A stretch of 64,000 bases of DNA, taken from positions 496,001 to 560,000 of the forward strand of contig JAJTUP010000019.1 of NCBI GenBank assembly GCA_021399435.1, written 5' to 3'. The stretch is from Diaporthe sp. PMI_573. Lineage: Eukaryota; Ascomycota; Sordariomycetes; Diaporthales; Diaporthaceae. Numbering within the stretch: position 1 is the stretch's first letter; each line of letters opens with the position of its first letter. This document shows, in pieces, positions 11,900 to 22,564 of the stretch. Made by a program: the position numbers and the translations under genes. Under the pieces are notes generated by a model that saw nothing but the letters and a program-made list of their open reading frames with translations, had not been told where the DNA came from and did no database searches.

Positions 11900-12700
11900 G
11901 TAGGGTGCCTGATGTAAGAAGTATTCCCTATGCTGATTTCTGGCGATCTTGATTCTAAGGTATCTTTTGCATTTACCAAGGTGTTAAATCTCAAAGTCAT
12001 TTAATAGCTCTGCCTCTAGCCTTAATAGATGTGACTTATGTAGGGAAAAATAAATAATGTTGTCAACATAGGAGGCCAGGATTGTAATAATTCTGTCCTC
12101 CTCCTTTTGGAAGAAAACTGACTTATTGTAGCTGCTAATCGCGAAACCATAATTTACAAGCCAGTCTTTTAAGTCTTGATACTAGAGCCTTACAGCTTGC
12201 CTTAGTCTGTAGAGTCCCTTGAGAAGACGGAGTACCTTTCCTGGATTCCATACAAAGCCCTCTGGTTTAAGGATGTAGATTTCTTTGTTCAGGTCAGGGT
12301 TAAGGAAAGCAGTCTTGAAGTCGGATTGTTTGCATTGCCAACCAAAGAAAGAGGCAAGAGTAAAGAGGATGCAGTAGGAGCCTGCCTTCACAATAGAAGT
12401 AAAGGTTTCCGCAAAATCCACGCCTTCCCTTTGCTGAAAACCTCTTGCTACAAGTCTTCCTTTATATCGATTGATTTCGAGGCTAGATGTTAGCTTCCTT
12501 TTAAAGACCTACTTCACGGTAAGTGGTTTCTTTCCAGTAGGAAGATCAGCAACCTTAAAGACACCCATGTCTCTCAGGCTGTTGTATTTATTGTCTGCTG
12601 TAAATTGCCATTATTCTGCTTTGGGACCGCTAAGGGCTTGCTAAAGATTAGTTGGCTTGGGTTTAAAAACAAACTTCCGAATTTAATCTAGAGGAAGATC
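11900..12700 (-). pseudogene. copia reverse transcriptase (RVT_2) remnant
   Basis: On the minus strand the 12182-12421 frame contains SDFKTAFLN...EIYILKPEGFVW and LLKGLYRL, the hallmark front half of copia reverse transcriptase (DVKTAFLNG, QPEGF, KSLYGLKQ in the family). Further on, the catalytic box reads YVDN (12059-12070) where active enzymes have YVDD, so a metal-binding Asp is replaced. Stops interrupt the frame several times (for example after LLNDFEI). Limits are approximate. Confidence 0.85.
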
Positions 12701-14056
12701 AGGATTACTATACTAGTTTTGGGAATTTGACTCTTTATATTCCTAAACTGGAGTTTGATTATGGTTAATTGCAAACACATCTCTAATTTCTCCCATTTAA
12801 TTAAGGTCTAGGTCGGCGTTAAGAGGAAGAGTAGTAATAAGTGTATTGATAGTAAAGGTGCAAATTTTAGTTTTGAGCAGGCCTTAATTAAGCTTCTCTG
12901 TCGGATCTAAGTTATATTAAATAACCTTATCGGGAAGGTTGTACTGGCAGTAAGATACTCAATTGTCGGTAAGTTTAGAGCATTAACTGTAAGGTTCTTG
13001 TGCTTTCCTATCACAGATAAAGCTTTGGTAGAGGCTAGATGCAAGATCTCGGCTACACCTATAGTATATACTATCATCCTCTTCCTTGTATCTTTGCTAA
13101 ATAAGTTAATTCTTGATGCTGTCTGGGAAGAAGATCTCGCTTATAAGACTTTCCTTGTTAATATAAACATAAGGTCTGTTGAGAACTATACATGTAAAAC
13201 AAGGTTTACCACTATTGCACCTCCGATTAACAAAGCTACAAGGATAACACTTAAGTGACGGGTTTGTAACGGCTTTGGCAAAAATTAGCTTGCAATAATA
13301 GTAAGCCACCTTTTAACCATTGTATTCCATTCTTGTCCGGCAACTAATATAAAGTCCTTAAGGATCGTTAGGATTGGAGTAATAAAGAATGTTCTTGGCG
13401 AAATAACTATAGCATTAATTGTCTTAAATGTCATGCTTATTTAGATACTTAAGGCGTGTATCTATACCCGAGATTATGTCCAGGATCTGAGTTTCCAACA
13501 GCTACTTGCATGGGATGTTTTGCAATTTACAATTCATATAACTGTCAGGACCTTAATAGAACTTCTTCAAGCCTTTATTCTGCTTGTAGCAGTTGCTGTA
13601 TTGATTCTTGTAAGGTGTAGGCCCAGCATTAGACCTATAAATAGATGACAGTCTGTTAAATGCCAGCTTTTATTTATCATTTCTTATAAGGGAATAGAAT
13701 CTGGATTGTGCTGTGGTTGTACCCAGACCTTGAATTTAACTAATCTATTCAAAGGTATATTTTTGTGCTTGGAGGTTAATGAGCTGAGTTTTGCGTCAAA
13801 CATTGTCTCTACTTAAATCTTTGGCGAGATCTGCCTATCTGGGTTCCTTTAATATCTGCAAATATGCCGTTGCTAATGAATGCTTAGTTGATATTAGCGG
13901 GAAATGGTCCTTATAGATTTCTGCTAAGGAAAGCTTAGTAGCTCTTAGGCATACTAATTTTTCCTTTTCTTTATCTGTCTATTTCATTCTTGCGGAGCCA
14001 ATGAACGACTGTATAGTTGGCAGAGTGAGTCCAAAGAACCTCGACCTTTAATTTAT

Positions 14057-14368
14057 CTATCTATTATCTTTAGGAGATAGATTATTGACAACATTTAGTT
14101 TCGGATTGTCTCCTACTGCTTCTGCATTATTTCCTACTGGCTCTATATTATCTCCTACTAGCTCTACATTATCTCCCACTGGCTCTGCATTATCTCCCAC
14201 TAGCTCTACATTATCTCTATTTCCATTATACTGGGATATACTTGATTCTTTACTTTCTGAGTAAATGTTTGCGTTTTCTCGAGCATCTTGTTCTCTGTTG
14301 AGTAGATTGATACCTTTAGGATGTGGATCTTTAATCCCATTGCCGTTGTCAACCCTTCCCGCAGACAC
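14057..14368 (-). repeat. 21-bp tandem repeats in the integrase-RT linker
   Basis: Within about 14105-14222 a 21-bp unit (close to TCTCCCACTGGCTCTGCATTA on the plus strand) is repeated about six times. On the minus strand it stays open and encodes seven-residue repeats such as GDNVELV and GDNAEPV. It lies where copia polyproteins have a variable linker between integrase and reverse transcriptase. Confidence 0.7.
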
Positions 14369-14559
14369 TCTTACAACCTTGTCGGTTTCTGGGTCTTAGA
14401 CGCGATAGACTGACTTGTCCTCGTTGAAACCCAACCAATATCTCAACTAGCCGCAATTGCTGGTGAGTTTAGAACCTTAAATACCTTGCCTCTTCTCTGG
14501 CGGGATAGTAATGAAAATCCTGCTTGCCTAGACATGCTCACGAGTACAGTCTGGCTTCG

Positions 14560-15330
14560 TTCCCTTGACTCGTTCCTATAGAGTTGTATTATGAGCAAGT
14601 GCTCTTGTGGTTGCTTGATTCCTTAGCCAGACTAAGTACTGAAACGCCTTAACCCAGAACTTTTTAGGAGCTGTTGTTACCCTTATAAGTTCTCCCATCC
14701 TTCCTGTAATGGCTTGCTGTATAGATTGCGGGAGTAAAAGCTCTTGCATCATTAGGGCTATTCTGTCGCGATTTGTACAAAACTGTTGTTTAGCAACCCC
14801 ATTCATATAGTGCTGATAGGGTACAGTTGGCTTGATGACTGTTCCTCGTTCTCCTGTCCAGTCAATGAAGTTTCTGCGCCTAGCAAGGTCCGTGTCGAAA
14901 CAATAGGCCTTGATCCTGGTACCAAACTAAGTCTTGAATCTAATGTCAAATTGCTTCATTGCCTCCACAACCTCCTTATCAGTGAGACTTTCAAGTTGCT
15001 CCATCCAGCAGAAACGTTCCACATTATCTGTCTACTGGAGAATATACTTGGTCCCATCCTAGGCAGGAACCCTATAAGGTCCCCAAATGTCAACATAAAT
15101 TAAGTTTCTAATGCCTTTGGCTCTCCGCATTACTAGATTACGAGGAATATTGACTGTTGCCTTGGTGATCTTACAAATAGGACACATTTTGCCCAACCTT
15201 ATCTTAATCTGCCGATCAGTAAGAGGAATGCCAGTAGTAACATAAATTAGCTTTCTTATTGACTGGAGAGGGAGATGTCCAAGTTTTCAATACCAGTCCC
15301 AGACCGGCTCTGTAAAGTCAACAACATGTA
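14560..15330 (-). pseudogene. copia GAG-pre-integrase and integrase remnant
   Basis: The minus strand reads LGHLPLQSIRKLI (pre-integrase, near 15.25 kb), then GKMCPICKITKA (Cys pair of the zinc-binding region), NLIYVDIWGPYR (first catalytic Asp segment), and VPYQHYMNGVAKQQF...PKKFWVKAFQYLVWLRNQATT, equivalent to the ENGVAER catalytic region and the following W..A..YLRN motif of copia integrases. It contains stops and substitutions, so no functional integrase is encoded. Limits are approximate. Confidence 0.85.
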
Positions 15331-15337
15331 CCTGTTT

Positions 15338-15720
15338 CTAAACCAGGTCGTTGAGATTGTCGTCCTGAGAGATCTTATCTAAGAAGAAAAGTGCGTCCTC
15401 ATTTATGCTTGCTTTGGCAACAAAACCTTTGTCATCTATAATCGTGATGCCTTCAGGTCCCCAAGTGCCATGTAGGTGGCCAACTTTGGCAAGTAGACCG
15501 AGTGAAATAATGTTAGCTTGCGTGTTTGTAGAGTAGGCTACTAAGGTAAGGTTGAACTCTGTTCCGTTTAAAAGGGGAACCTTGACTATACCAACACCAG
15601 TAATGTTCACATTTTGGTCAGCAGCAGCAGTGTCGACCTTATATCCAAATGGCTTAAAAGATGAGAACCAGCTGCGTTAATTACAGAGGTGGATATTGGC
15701 TCCTGAGTCAATTATAAATT
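15338..15720 (-). pseudogene. copia aspartic protease remnant
   Basis: The minus strand reads FIIDSGANIHL, with DSGA at about 15698-15709, the retropepsin-type active-site motif, followed after stops by an open segment (15338-15610) with VPLLNGTEFNLTLVAYSTNTQANIISLGLLAK, typical of the copia protease/pre-integrase junction. The enzyme would cut the Gag-Pol polyprotein; here the reading frame is interrupted. Confidence 0.75.
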
Positions 15721-16399
15721 ATTGTTTCTCATCTCCTTGTCCTTCCTAGACAGCCATTACAGATATAGCCGTTTCCTTGACTCTTTCCATAAACCTAACC
15801 CAGAAGGCAATACAGACAGTTATTACAACACTAAATACAATTCCCTAGATCTTTCTTCCCAATATATTTAACTATGTTTGCGTTTGTTTTTCAGTTAACT
15901 ACGCGATATAGTTAGCAATAGGAAGGGGCAAGGAAGAATTATGGTATTACGTACTTATCTTAATGTAATTGTTATTCTGGCGATTATTCTGATGATCCTG
16001 GTTCATGGCGTCGGTGGAAACCTTGGTGAAAGGAGTATCAAGAAAAACGAAACAGTTCTTATTGCTGCGACGGCCTTCATCCAGGAGATCCTTAACCATG
16101 TGATCAACAATAAAGGTCTTACAGAGAACAGGGCTGTTATAAGAACAGTTCTTGTCTTCCTGAATATTGTACACCATTCTGTCCGCAGTAATTTTCTTAC
16201 CCAAGGTAGTGGCAAGTAGTGCGAAATAATTGTCATTAGGAACAGAAACTACAACCAAGGAGTAACTTAAATAGTTATAGTTAATAGAGTTTGGAAAGGT
16301 AAGTATACTGGGGCCAAAGAGACCCTTGGGATTAAAGATGCCTTTAATGAGGGAATCTATTCTAGCTTTGGGATATCCCTTAGTACTGTAAACGATGGC

Positions 16400-17640
16400 C
16401 ATCTGGCTATCCTGCATCAAGGTCTCTCCGTTGCCTGCTGCATTGATTTCCGCCTAGATAAAAGTATTCTTAAGATTGAGAGGCTAATTGTTGGGAGTCT
16501 CGTTAATCTTGGTAAGGAAATCCTTTAGCAAGGAGACTGTATATATGGTGGTGATCTTCTTGGATTAACTCTTGTCTTTGGTAGTTGTAGGAGTTGTGGA
16601 GGTTACTATAGTAGCAGTATTGGAAGATAAGGAGGAATTTTCCTTCTTGGCCTTCTCTTCTTCCTTTTTCTTGTTCTACTTTTCCTTTAGTTCCGGGTAC
16701 TTCTTCCAACAATTGTCCTTGGTGTAACCCTAATGCTTGCACTTCTTGTAAGTACACTTGGGGCGGTCCGGTTTGTCTTTAGACTGAGATTCTGTGTTTC
16801 CTTCTTTGTTGTTTTCCTTTTATGCAGTGTTGACTTGCTTGTTCTTCTTTATTCTTTCCTACAGCTTGGACTTAAATGTGAGCAAATAGGTTATGATGTC
16901 TCTCAAACTAAGGGCATTTATTTCCGGAACATCTTATAGGTAGTAGTGCTGATTGAGAAAACTATTGTAATTGCTTGGCAGCGATCGGAAGACCTTGGCG
17001 ATTACTTGCTTGTCGGTATACGTGCCTCCAGATTCCTCTATATTAAGTCGGAGTCCCTTTAACTAATTGAGAAAGTTCTGGACAGAGGTACAATTGCTAA
17101 GATAAAGTTGCTTAATCTAATTGAGAGAAATGTACAGGGTATGCTTGGGCTGCATCTTGTACTATGCCTTAAGCTAGTCCCAAGCTGCCTTGGGTGTCTT
17201 GTGATTATAGAGTCTTCCACGGATAGATACATCAACCTAGAAAGTAATAAGGGTGTTTGCAGTTTTGACATTCTTCTAATTGCGGGCGTACTCATCTATA
17301 TCAAGCCTGTACTCCTGAATCTTAATGGAAAGAAGAGGGTTAGCAGGATCATCCGCTCCTTCCCTTTCATCTGCGGCCTTCTCCTTAGAAGTAGATGCTT
17401 CACCCCTTCCGGTTGCCGTACTGACTTGGCTGCTATATTGGGTAAGCTGGAAATAGTTGTCTTAAATGGGTTTGGCAATAATCTCTTTGGTACCATCAAT
17501 AATGTCCCAAACTCCTTTTGTCATGGCGACAATTTGAAAATCGCGTTTAAAGCAAAGATAGTTGACTTAACCGGTTAGTCGTTAAAGGTCGACGCCGGTT
17601 CCCACAACACCAAGATTACTATTTATAATGGTGCTAGTGT
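16400..17640 (-). pseudogene. copia gag remnant with CCHC knuckle
   Basis: The minus strand near 16.93-17.06 kb reads GLRLNIEESGGTYTDKQVIAKVFRSLP, characteristic of the UBN2-type copia Gag (the TDxxVxxxxLxSLP motif). Near 16.70-16.76 kb it reads KKCKH, a stop, then GYTKDNCW, a CCHC zinc knuckle interrupted by a TAG that would arise from CAG by one C-to-T change. Gag would form the virus-like particle and bind RNA. Limits are approximate. Confidence 0.75.
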
Positions 17641-17730
17641 TGTTAGATATAGTATAGAATCGTTAGCTTAGACAGATAATAGCTTACAACTTGGGGAGTA
17701 AATAATAAAGAGACCCAGGTATTAGTACCC

Positions 17731-17742
17731 GGGCTTATAACC
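17731..17742 (-). other. Putative primer-binding site (initiator tRNA half)
   Basis: Directly inside the 5' LTR (minus strand) the sequence is GGTTATAAGCCC. It differs by one G-to-A transition (in TpG context) from the complement of the initiator tRNA-Met anticodon stem-loop (GGGCTCATAACC), the internal priming site used by Drosophila copia and relatives. Assignment is from memory of the tRNA sequence and from position. Confidence 0.6.
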
Positions 17743-17939
17743 TGTTGAAAAAGAGAACTGTAGATTATACATAAATTATCCGTGGTAGGTTGCCGACGGA
17801 AAGAATCTATCTGCCAGAGGTCCCTCTGATGCACTTCCCTAAATAATACAGTGTCCTTTGTCATCAGAGTGACAGGCAGCACCAGGCAGCTGCCAGCTGC
17901 CTACAAGGAGGAAATGTCTGGAAGCCTCCATTTCCAACA
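17743..17939 (-). repeat. Right LTR (5' LTR of the minus-strand element)
   Basis: 197 bp from TGTTGAAAAAG to TTTCCAACA, followed by the GGCAT target-site copy at 17940-17944. Eleven transitions and no gaps separate it from the left LTR. Ten of the eleven are CpA/TpA (or the complementary TpG/TpA), with both LTRs mutated at different sites. Confidence 0.95.
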
Positions 17940-17944
17940 GGCAT
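17940..17944. repeat. Right target-site duplication GGCAT
   Basis: Matches 10864-10868 exactly and begins the downstream half of the interrupted AA9 exon (GGCATCGTATACAAGG). Confidence 0.95.
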
Positions 17945-18800
17945 CGTATACAAGGACAACAATGTGATCGGCATCCCGGCTGGTGCAAAGGTTGGAGCTT
18001 GGTGGGGACACGTGATCGGGTAGGATGAGGCCATCACCAACTAATAGATCACGGCTCGTCACTAACATGCATATGCTCTTAAGAGGTGCCCAAAGCGCAA
18101 ACGACCCGGACAACCCGATCGCAAAGAGCCACAAGGGACCCATCTCCTACTACCTCGCCAAGGTCGACAACGCGGCAACTACGGGCACCAGCGGCCTCAA
18201 GTGGTTCAAGGTTGCGCACGAGGGCCTCTCGGGCGGCAAGTGGGCGGTGGACAACATGATCGCTGGCGGTGGCTGGCACTACTTCACGATGCCCTCCTGC
18301 ATAGCTCCGGGCGACTACCTCCTCCGCGTCGAGCTCATCGCGCTCCACAGCGCCGGCACCCAGGGCGGCGCCCAGTTCTACATGGAGTGTGCGCAGATCC
18401 GCGTCACAGGCTCAGGCACCAACACAGGGAGCAACTTTGTCAGCATGCCAGCCCCATACTCCCCGACTGACCCTGGTGTCTTGGTAAGATACAGTTTCCT
18501 AATGTTACCACAGTTTTGGTGCTAACATTCCTCTGCCAGGTCAACATTTATGATAATTCTGGCCAGCCTTACATGGGCGGGAAGAGCTACTCTATCCCGG
18601 GCCCGGCTCCGATTTCGTGCTCTGGCTCCGATTCCGGATCGGGCTCAGGCTCGGGCTCAGGCTCAGGCTCAGGTTCAGGTTCAGGCGCGGGTGCTGCCCT
18701 CTGGGCTCAATGCGGTGGTATAGGCTACACAGGACCAACAACCTGTGCGCAAGGAACCTGCAAGGTCACCAACGAGTATTACAGTCAATGTGTTGCCTAG

Positions 18801-19410
18801 GGGAACCAACGCGCCATTTTCCAAGCAGACTCCTTCTCTGATTCGACATGACTCTTGTTCCAAGGGCGCTGAAGGCGATATTTGGCTCGATTTATTGCGT
18901 TCGTATATACTTGAATCGAGTATTATTCGCTCACCGAGCCTCTTATCGGCTTGCACAAGCTGGACTATCTCAACTCTTCAACAGCTGACGGACACCCATT
19001 AGCTTTTCTCCAACAAATGATAAGTTGCCACAAGTGCTTGACACTTCTAATGCCTCTGCTCGCTAACACAATATCTTTCTCAAGACCGAACGAGCAGAAG
19101 AAAGTGAGCAAAGAGGGAGGCTGACTGCGGAGAGCAGCTCCCTTTAGTCTTGGCTAGAACGGCAGGTTATCCACGTATTCGAATGCAGTATACAGCGGGG
19201 AGTGCCCTCAAGGAGCTTTCAACAGTCCCTCACATCGCATCATGTCTTACGGAACAATACAGGACTAGGACCATCTTGGAACATGATCCACGGTCAAAAC
19301 ACTTTGAAGCAGATTGAGGGACGAGAACAGACTCTGGAACAGTGACACGATGAAAATCGTGTAGAAAGGCTCGTGTGTATTTCTGCTAGATGACAAGCTG
19401 TGGACATTTC
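18801..19410. other. Convergent intergenic region
   Basis: Lies between the 3' ends of the AA9 locus (+) and the GH36 gene (-), so it should hold both terminators and 3' UTRs. No gene-like open frame or repeat is visible. Confidence 0.5.
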
Positions 19411-22246
19411 TCACTTCTCGATGCCAACATAGAGCTTGACCTCGACCTCATTGCTCCAGCCCGGCTTCAGGTCCAATTCATTCCAAGCCTTTTCGATGTC
19501 AATCTCAAGAATAGAGCTAGAAGCCTTGTTGATGGATACTGTGTGACGTGGAATCACCTGTCCTTGAATGGTGGCCATGAAATCGTCATCCAAGCTCATC
19601 TCCGGCAGCTTCGAGATGTAGATGCCTAGGACACCTAGAGCCTTCAGGCGAGTGTGAACCAGCACCCTTCCATTCTCCAGATAATCCGACTCGCTCGAGA
19701 CAATACCCGCGGCGCCAGTCATCTTCTCAATAAGACCCAGATTGGCCACCTGTACACGGCCTAAACTGTCACTTTCAAACGGAGACAATGCGTAGGCTGT
19801 GAAGATCTCGTAGCCCCTAACGTCCAAGGAGACCGTCAGCTTCGAGCCCGGGTGGCTGGTCTGAACGGGTGTAGTGATAAGCCCGGTCGTGTGAGCCCGG
19901 ACGATATAGTGCAACGACGGCAAGACCCCTGAGAATCTGTCAAGAGGGATTACATCTGTGAGTTTCCGAGAAGAGATGTTGAAAACGCCGAGGATAGGCG
20001 TGCCTGTGACTGCCCTGCCGTGGTAGCAGCCGACCTTGAGCAAAGAGTCGTCGTGGTATCCGACATATTGGTCGATGCTCCGGCCCAGAACATTGGGCCT
20101 GAAAATGACGGTCTTGCCACGTGGTGTGATCCCAGTCATCTGGTTGATTAGATCGATGTTGTGCTGGCCTGGCACATCTGTGATGTAAATCGGTCCCCCG
20201 CTGACGCAACGAGCCGCAGCGTGGAGACCGGAGTAGTCATGCACAGTCTGGAACATGTCCCAGTCCTGCTCAACTCGTTAATATGGAGATCAAAGGGCTG
20301 TTTAATATTATTCTCGCAAAATATGACTCACAGGCAGAATGTTCAGATGCTGTGTGAACAGACTGTTGTGTGCATTGGTCCATATGTGCCAGGGGTGAGA
20401 GGATGGGATCTCCGGGAAGAAGTCGTCCGAGTTTCTGCAAAGGATCGTAGGCCTGTTCCGAGGCAACTGGGAATAGAACAGAATCTCTGGTGTCTGAGAC
20501 ATGCAGCTGATCGACTTGATGCTAAAGTGCCGGAGGGATGATATCGTCCAGGCGTCGAGGTACTCCGTGATGAGCTCTCGACGAGCCTTCGCAGAGATCC
20601 AAGTGTCTGTCATGAACTGGGCGTCGGTCTTGACGCCGTCGATACCCGAGTCCGAGAGAAATTTGTAGAAGTCATCGTAGAACTTGTGGACGTCGTCCTT
20701 GCCGACCACCGTCATCTTGCCTCCAAGAGGGAGCCACCTGCGATTCTGATCCTCGCGTACGACTTCTTCCGTCTTGTATTTCTTAGCAATGTTCCCATCG
20801 GGACTCAAACCTGCCCAGTATCCAAGTAGAGCATGCCAAACGGCAACATGTTGAATGTGTGGGTGTCTGGTCCTGATCTTCGTGACGACATCCTTGAGGC
20901 CGTTGGGAAATGTCTTGGGCTCGGCTACAAGATGTCAAGGCTCGAGTACTAAAGCCAGCCGGGAGGGTTACAGGGTCATACGTACCTTCAAAGTCATTCC
21001 AGCCATATTGGAACTGGCCTTCGCCGCGATAATCTATGTTCTGCCAGTTGTCATCTATGATCAAGCTTGTTACCTTGATGTTATGCTTGGTCAACTCGTC
21101 GACCGCGTTGAGGACTTTCTCGTCCGTGAGCCTCTGGCCAAGCGCGTTCCAAGTGCAGAACCCGAGCCCGTCGTACCAGTTCTCCATCCATTCCGGTTTG
21201 ACTCCTTCCTGGAGAGCCTTCATCTCTTGTTCTAGCTCTCCGCTCAGCCTCCTGCTCGTAGAAACCGCCTGCCGGGCATGGTACATGACCGCCGCATTCG
21301 CGCTTTCAAAGTTATGGCCGACCGCAGCCAAAACAAGCGTGCTCTCGGTCTTCTCACCATCATTCCGCAAATGGAGTTGCACGTTCCCTGAGTCGTCGCT
21401 GCGGAACAAAGCCATCACGTCATTGATACCACTGACAGCCAGCAGGACGAGGTGCTGACCCTCAGAGTTGACAAATGCCGAGAGAACAGCGTCCTTGTCA
21501 AGTTCGAAGTTGGTCTTGCCGTGCCTTGGTGCGAGCCACGGTGCCCAGATGCGGATCAGGGAAAACCACCGGAGGAAGCCTCCCCATGGCAAGCCCAGAT
21601 TGAAATCAGTAAAGGTAGAATCCTCACCCTGGGCGGCTTCCACACTGGCCTCCAGAGCCCACAGACGCGTCCCAGGACACTGAGACTGGCAGGGTTTGAC
21701 GGTGATGTTGGGATCGTAGCCCTTCAGAATCTTCCCAAAGTCGTCCGAGATAGCTTCGGTCGTCTGGTTGCTGTTGAGGATGACAGTACCGTCACCCAGA
21801 CCATGCTCGTCCCGGATCCAACGCCATTCTTGCTCCGATCCCGACCGATACTTAACGGTGAAGTTAAGGAGCGACTGGACGGGAATGACGCCCTGGAACC
21901 AGGTGCGAGACACCGAATCATCAGGGGTCTGCAATGTAGAAGGCGTTCTCTCAGCTGGGGACAGTATGGTCTCGTTCCAGTCTCCTCCTGACGAATGCCA
22001 GAGTGCAACCTCCCACGGCTGGTTGGCCTGGTTGGCCGGGATCTCAAGAAGGGCGACAAACCCAACGTCGCCCTTTTGGACCTGGGTGACCTGGCCTAGC
22101 GGCGGCCACACTGAAATTGAGGCTCCCATCTTGTCCAGACCAGCTGGAGGCTTCTTCTGCTTAGGAACGTGATAGACCAACTCGTCGTAGTCCTCATCAG
22201 GGGTACTCATGATAGCGAGGAGGTGCTCTGTTTCGAAGTGTACCAA
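19411..22246 (-). CDS. GH36 raffinose synthase/Sip1-like alpha-galactosidase family protein
   Basis: Three exons on the minus strand: 22246-20986, 20924-20332 and 20265-19411, totalling 902 residues; introns of 61 and 66 bp with GT..AG ends. The N-terminal 300 residues are beta-rich, then the (beta/alpha)8 part shows GLGFCTWNAL, SLIIDDNWQN and DGVKTDAQ, where the Asp of K-x-D is the expected nucleophile. The joined exon 2-3 boundary gives LPDWDMFQ, and GGPIYITDVPG follows; both are typical of raffinose synthase/seed imbibition (Sip1) proteins. The family acts on alpha-galactosides by hydrolysis or transfer. No signal peptide is seen, so an intracellular enzyme is likely. An alternative start 12 codons downstream (MSTPDED, 22210) is possible and slightly more natural. 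Substrate not predictable. Confidence 0.9.
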
Positions 22247-22564
22247 TGGTGGTTGTGTGTGTTTCCTTATGAGTGGATGTCTTGACGGTGTCCCGTCTTA
22301 AGTGGTAATTGACCGGCAACGGCTCAGCCAGGTTGAGGGGGTGTTCGATATACAGTACTGAGACTACGAGAGGAAAGTTGCGAAGGGGAGCCACGGATGC
22401 CAGCTCTGTCCCCACGTTAGGGTCATACCTAGGTCATTTGGAACCCTGCAGCACGATGCAGATGCGGGCGGGTGCTCCTCTCTGCACGCCTGATGTAAGA
22501 GCTTCGAGGCGGAGTTCTCGGGCAGCAGTCCCGGTGCTTCTACAGTCCTTCACAGCCTGTAGCT

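Larger units (their letters stand above)
10869..17939 (-). mobile_element. Degenerate Ty1/copia LTR retrotransposon
   Basis: 7071 bp bounded by 197-bp LTRs and a GGCAT duplication. Read on the minus strand the order is gag, protease, integrase, reverse transcriptase, RNase H; integrase before reverse transcriptase defines the copia superfamily. No long ORF survives: every domain is cut by stops, many of them TAG/TAA as expected from C-to-T change, and the base composition is far more AT-rich than the flanking genes. This fits inactivation by RIP. The copy cannot encode its own proteins, though its ends look structurally complete. Confidence 0.95.
10515..18800 (+). pseudogene. AA9 lytic polysaccharide monooxygenase with CBM1, split by copia insertion
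   Basis: Coding pieces: 10515-10597, 10776-10868, [element plus one target-site copy 10869-17944], 17945-18019, 18084-18483, 18540-18800. With the insert left out these total 912 nt (303 codons plus stop) in one open frame. Visible parts are a signal peptide (residues 1-16, ending SASA), mature N-terminal His17 and a second His81 in WWGHVIG (together the copper histidine brace), axial Tyr183 in [10 protein letters not shown], a Gly-Ser linker at about 18631-18690, and a C-terminal CBM1 ([15 protein letters not shown]...QCVA). AA9 enzymes oxidatively cleave cellulose outside the cell. The insertion follows codon 58, between the two copper ligands, with the element in antisense orientation, so no full enzyme can be made unless the whole insert were spliced out, which I do not expect. 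The host exons show no stops. This could be a strain-specific null allele. Confidence 0.92.

Noticed and set aside
12998..13258. Plus-strand 86-codon frame in the AT-rich block
   Set aside because: Inside the copia element, whose real coding sense is minus; no recognisable domain.
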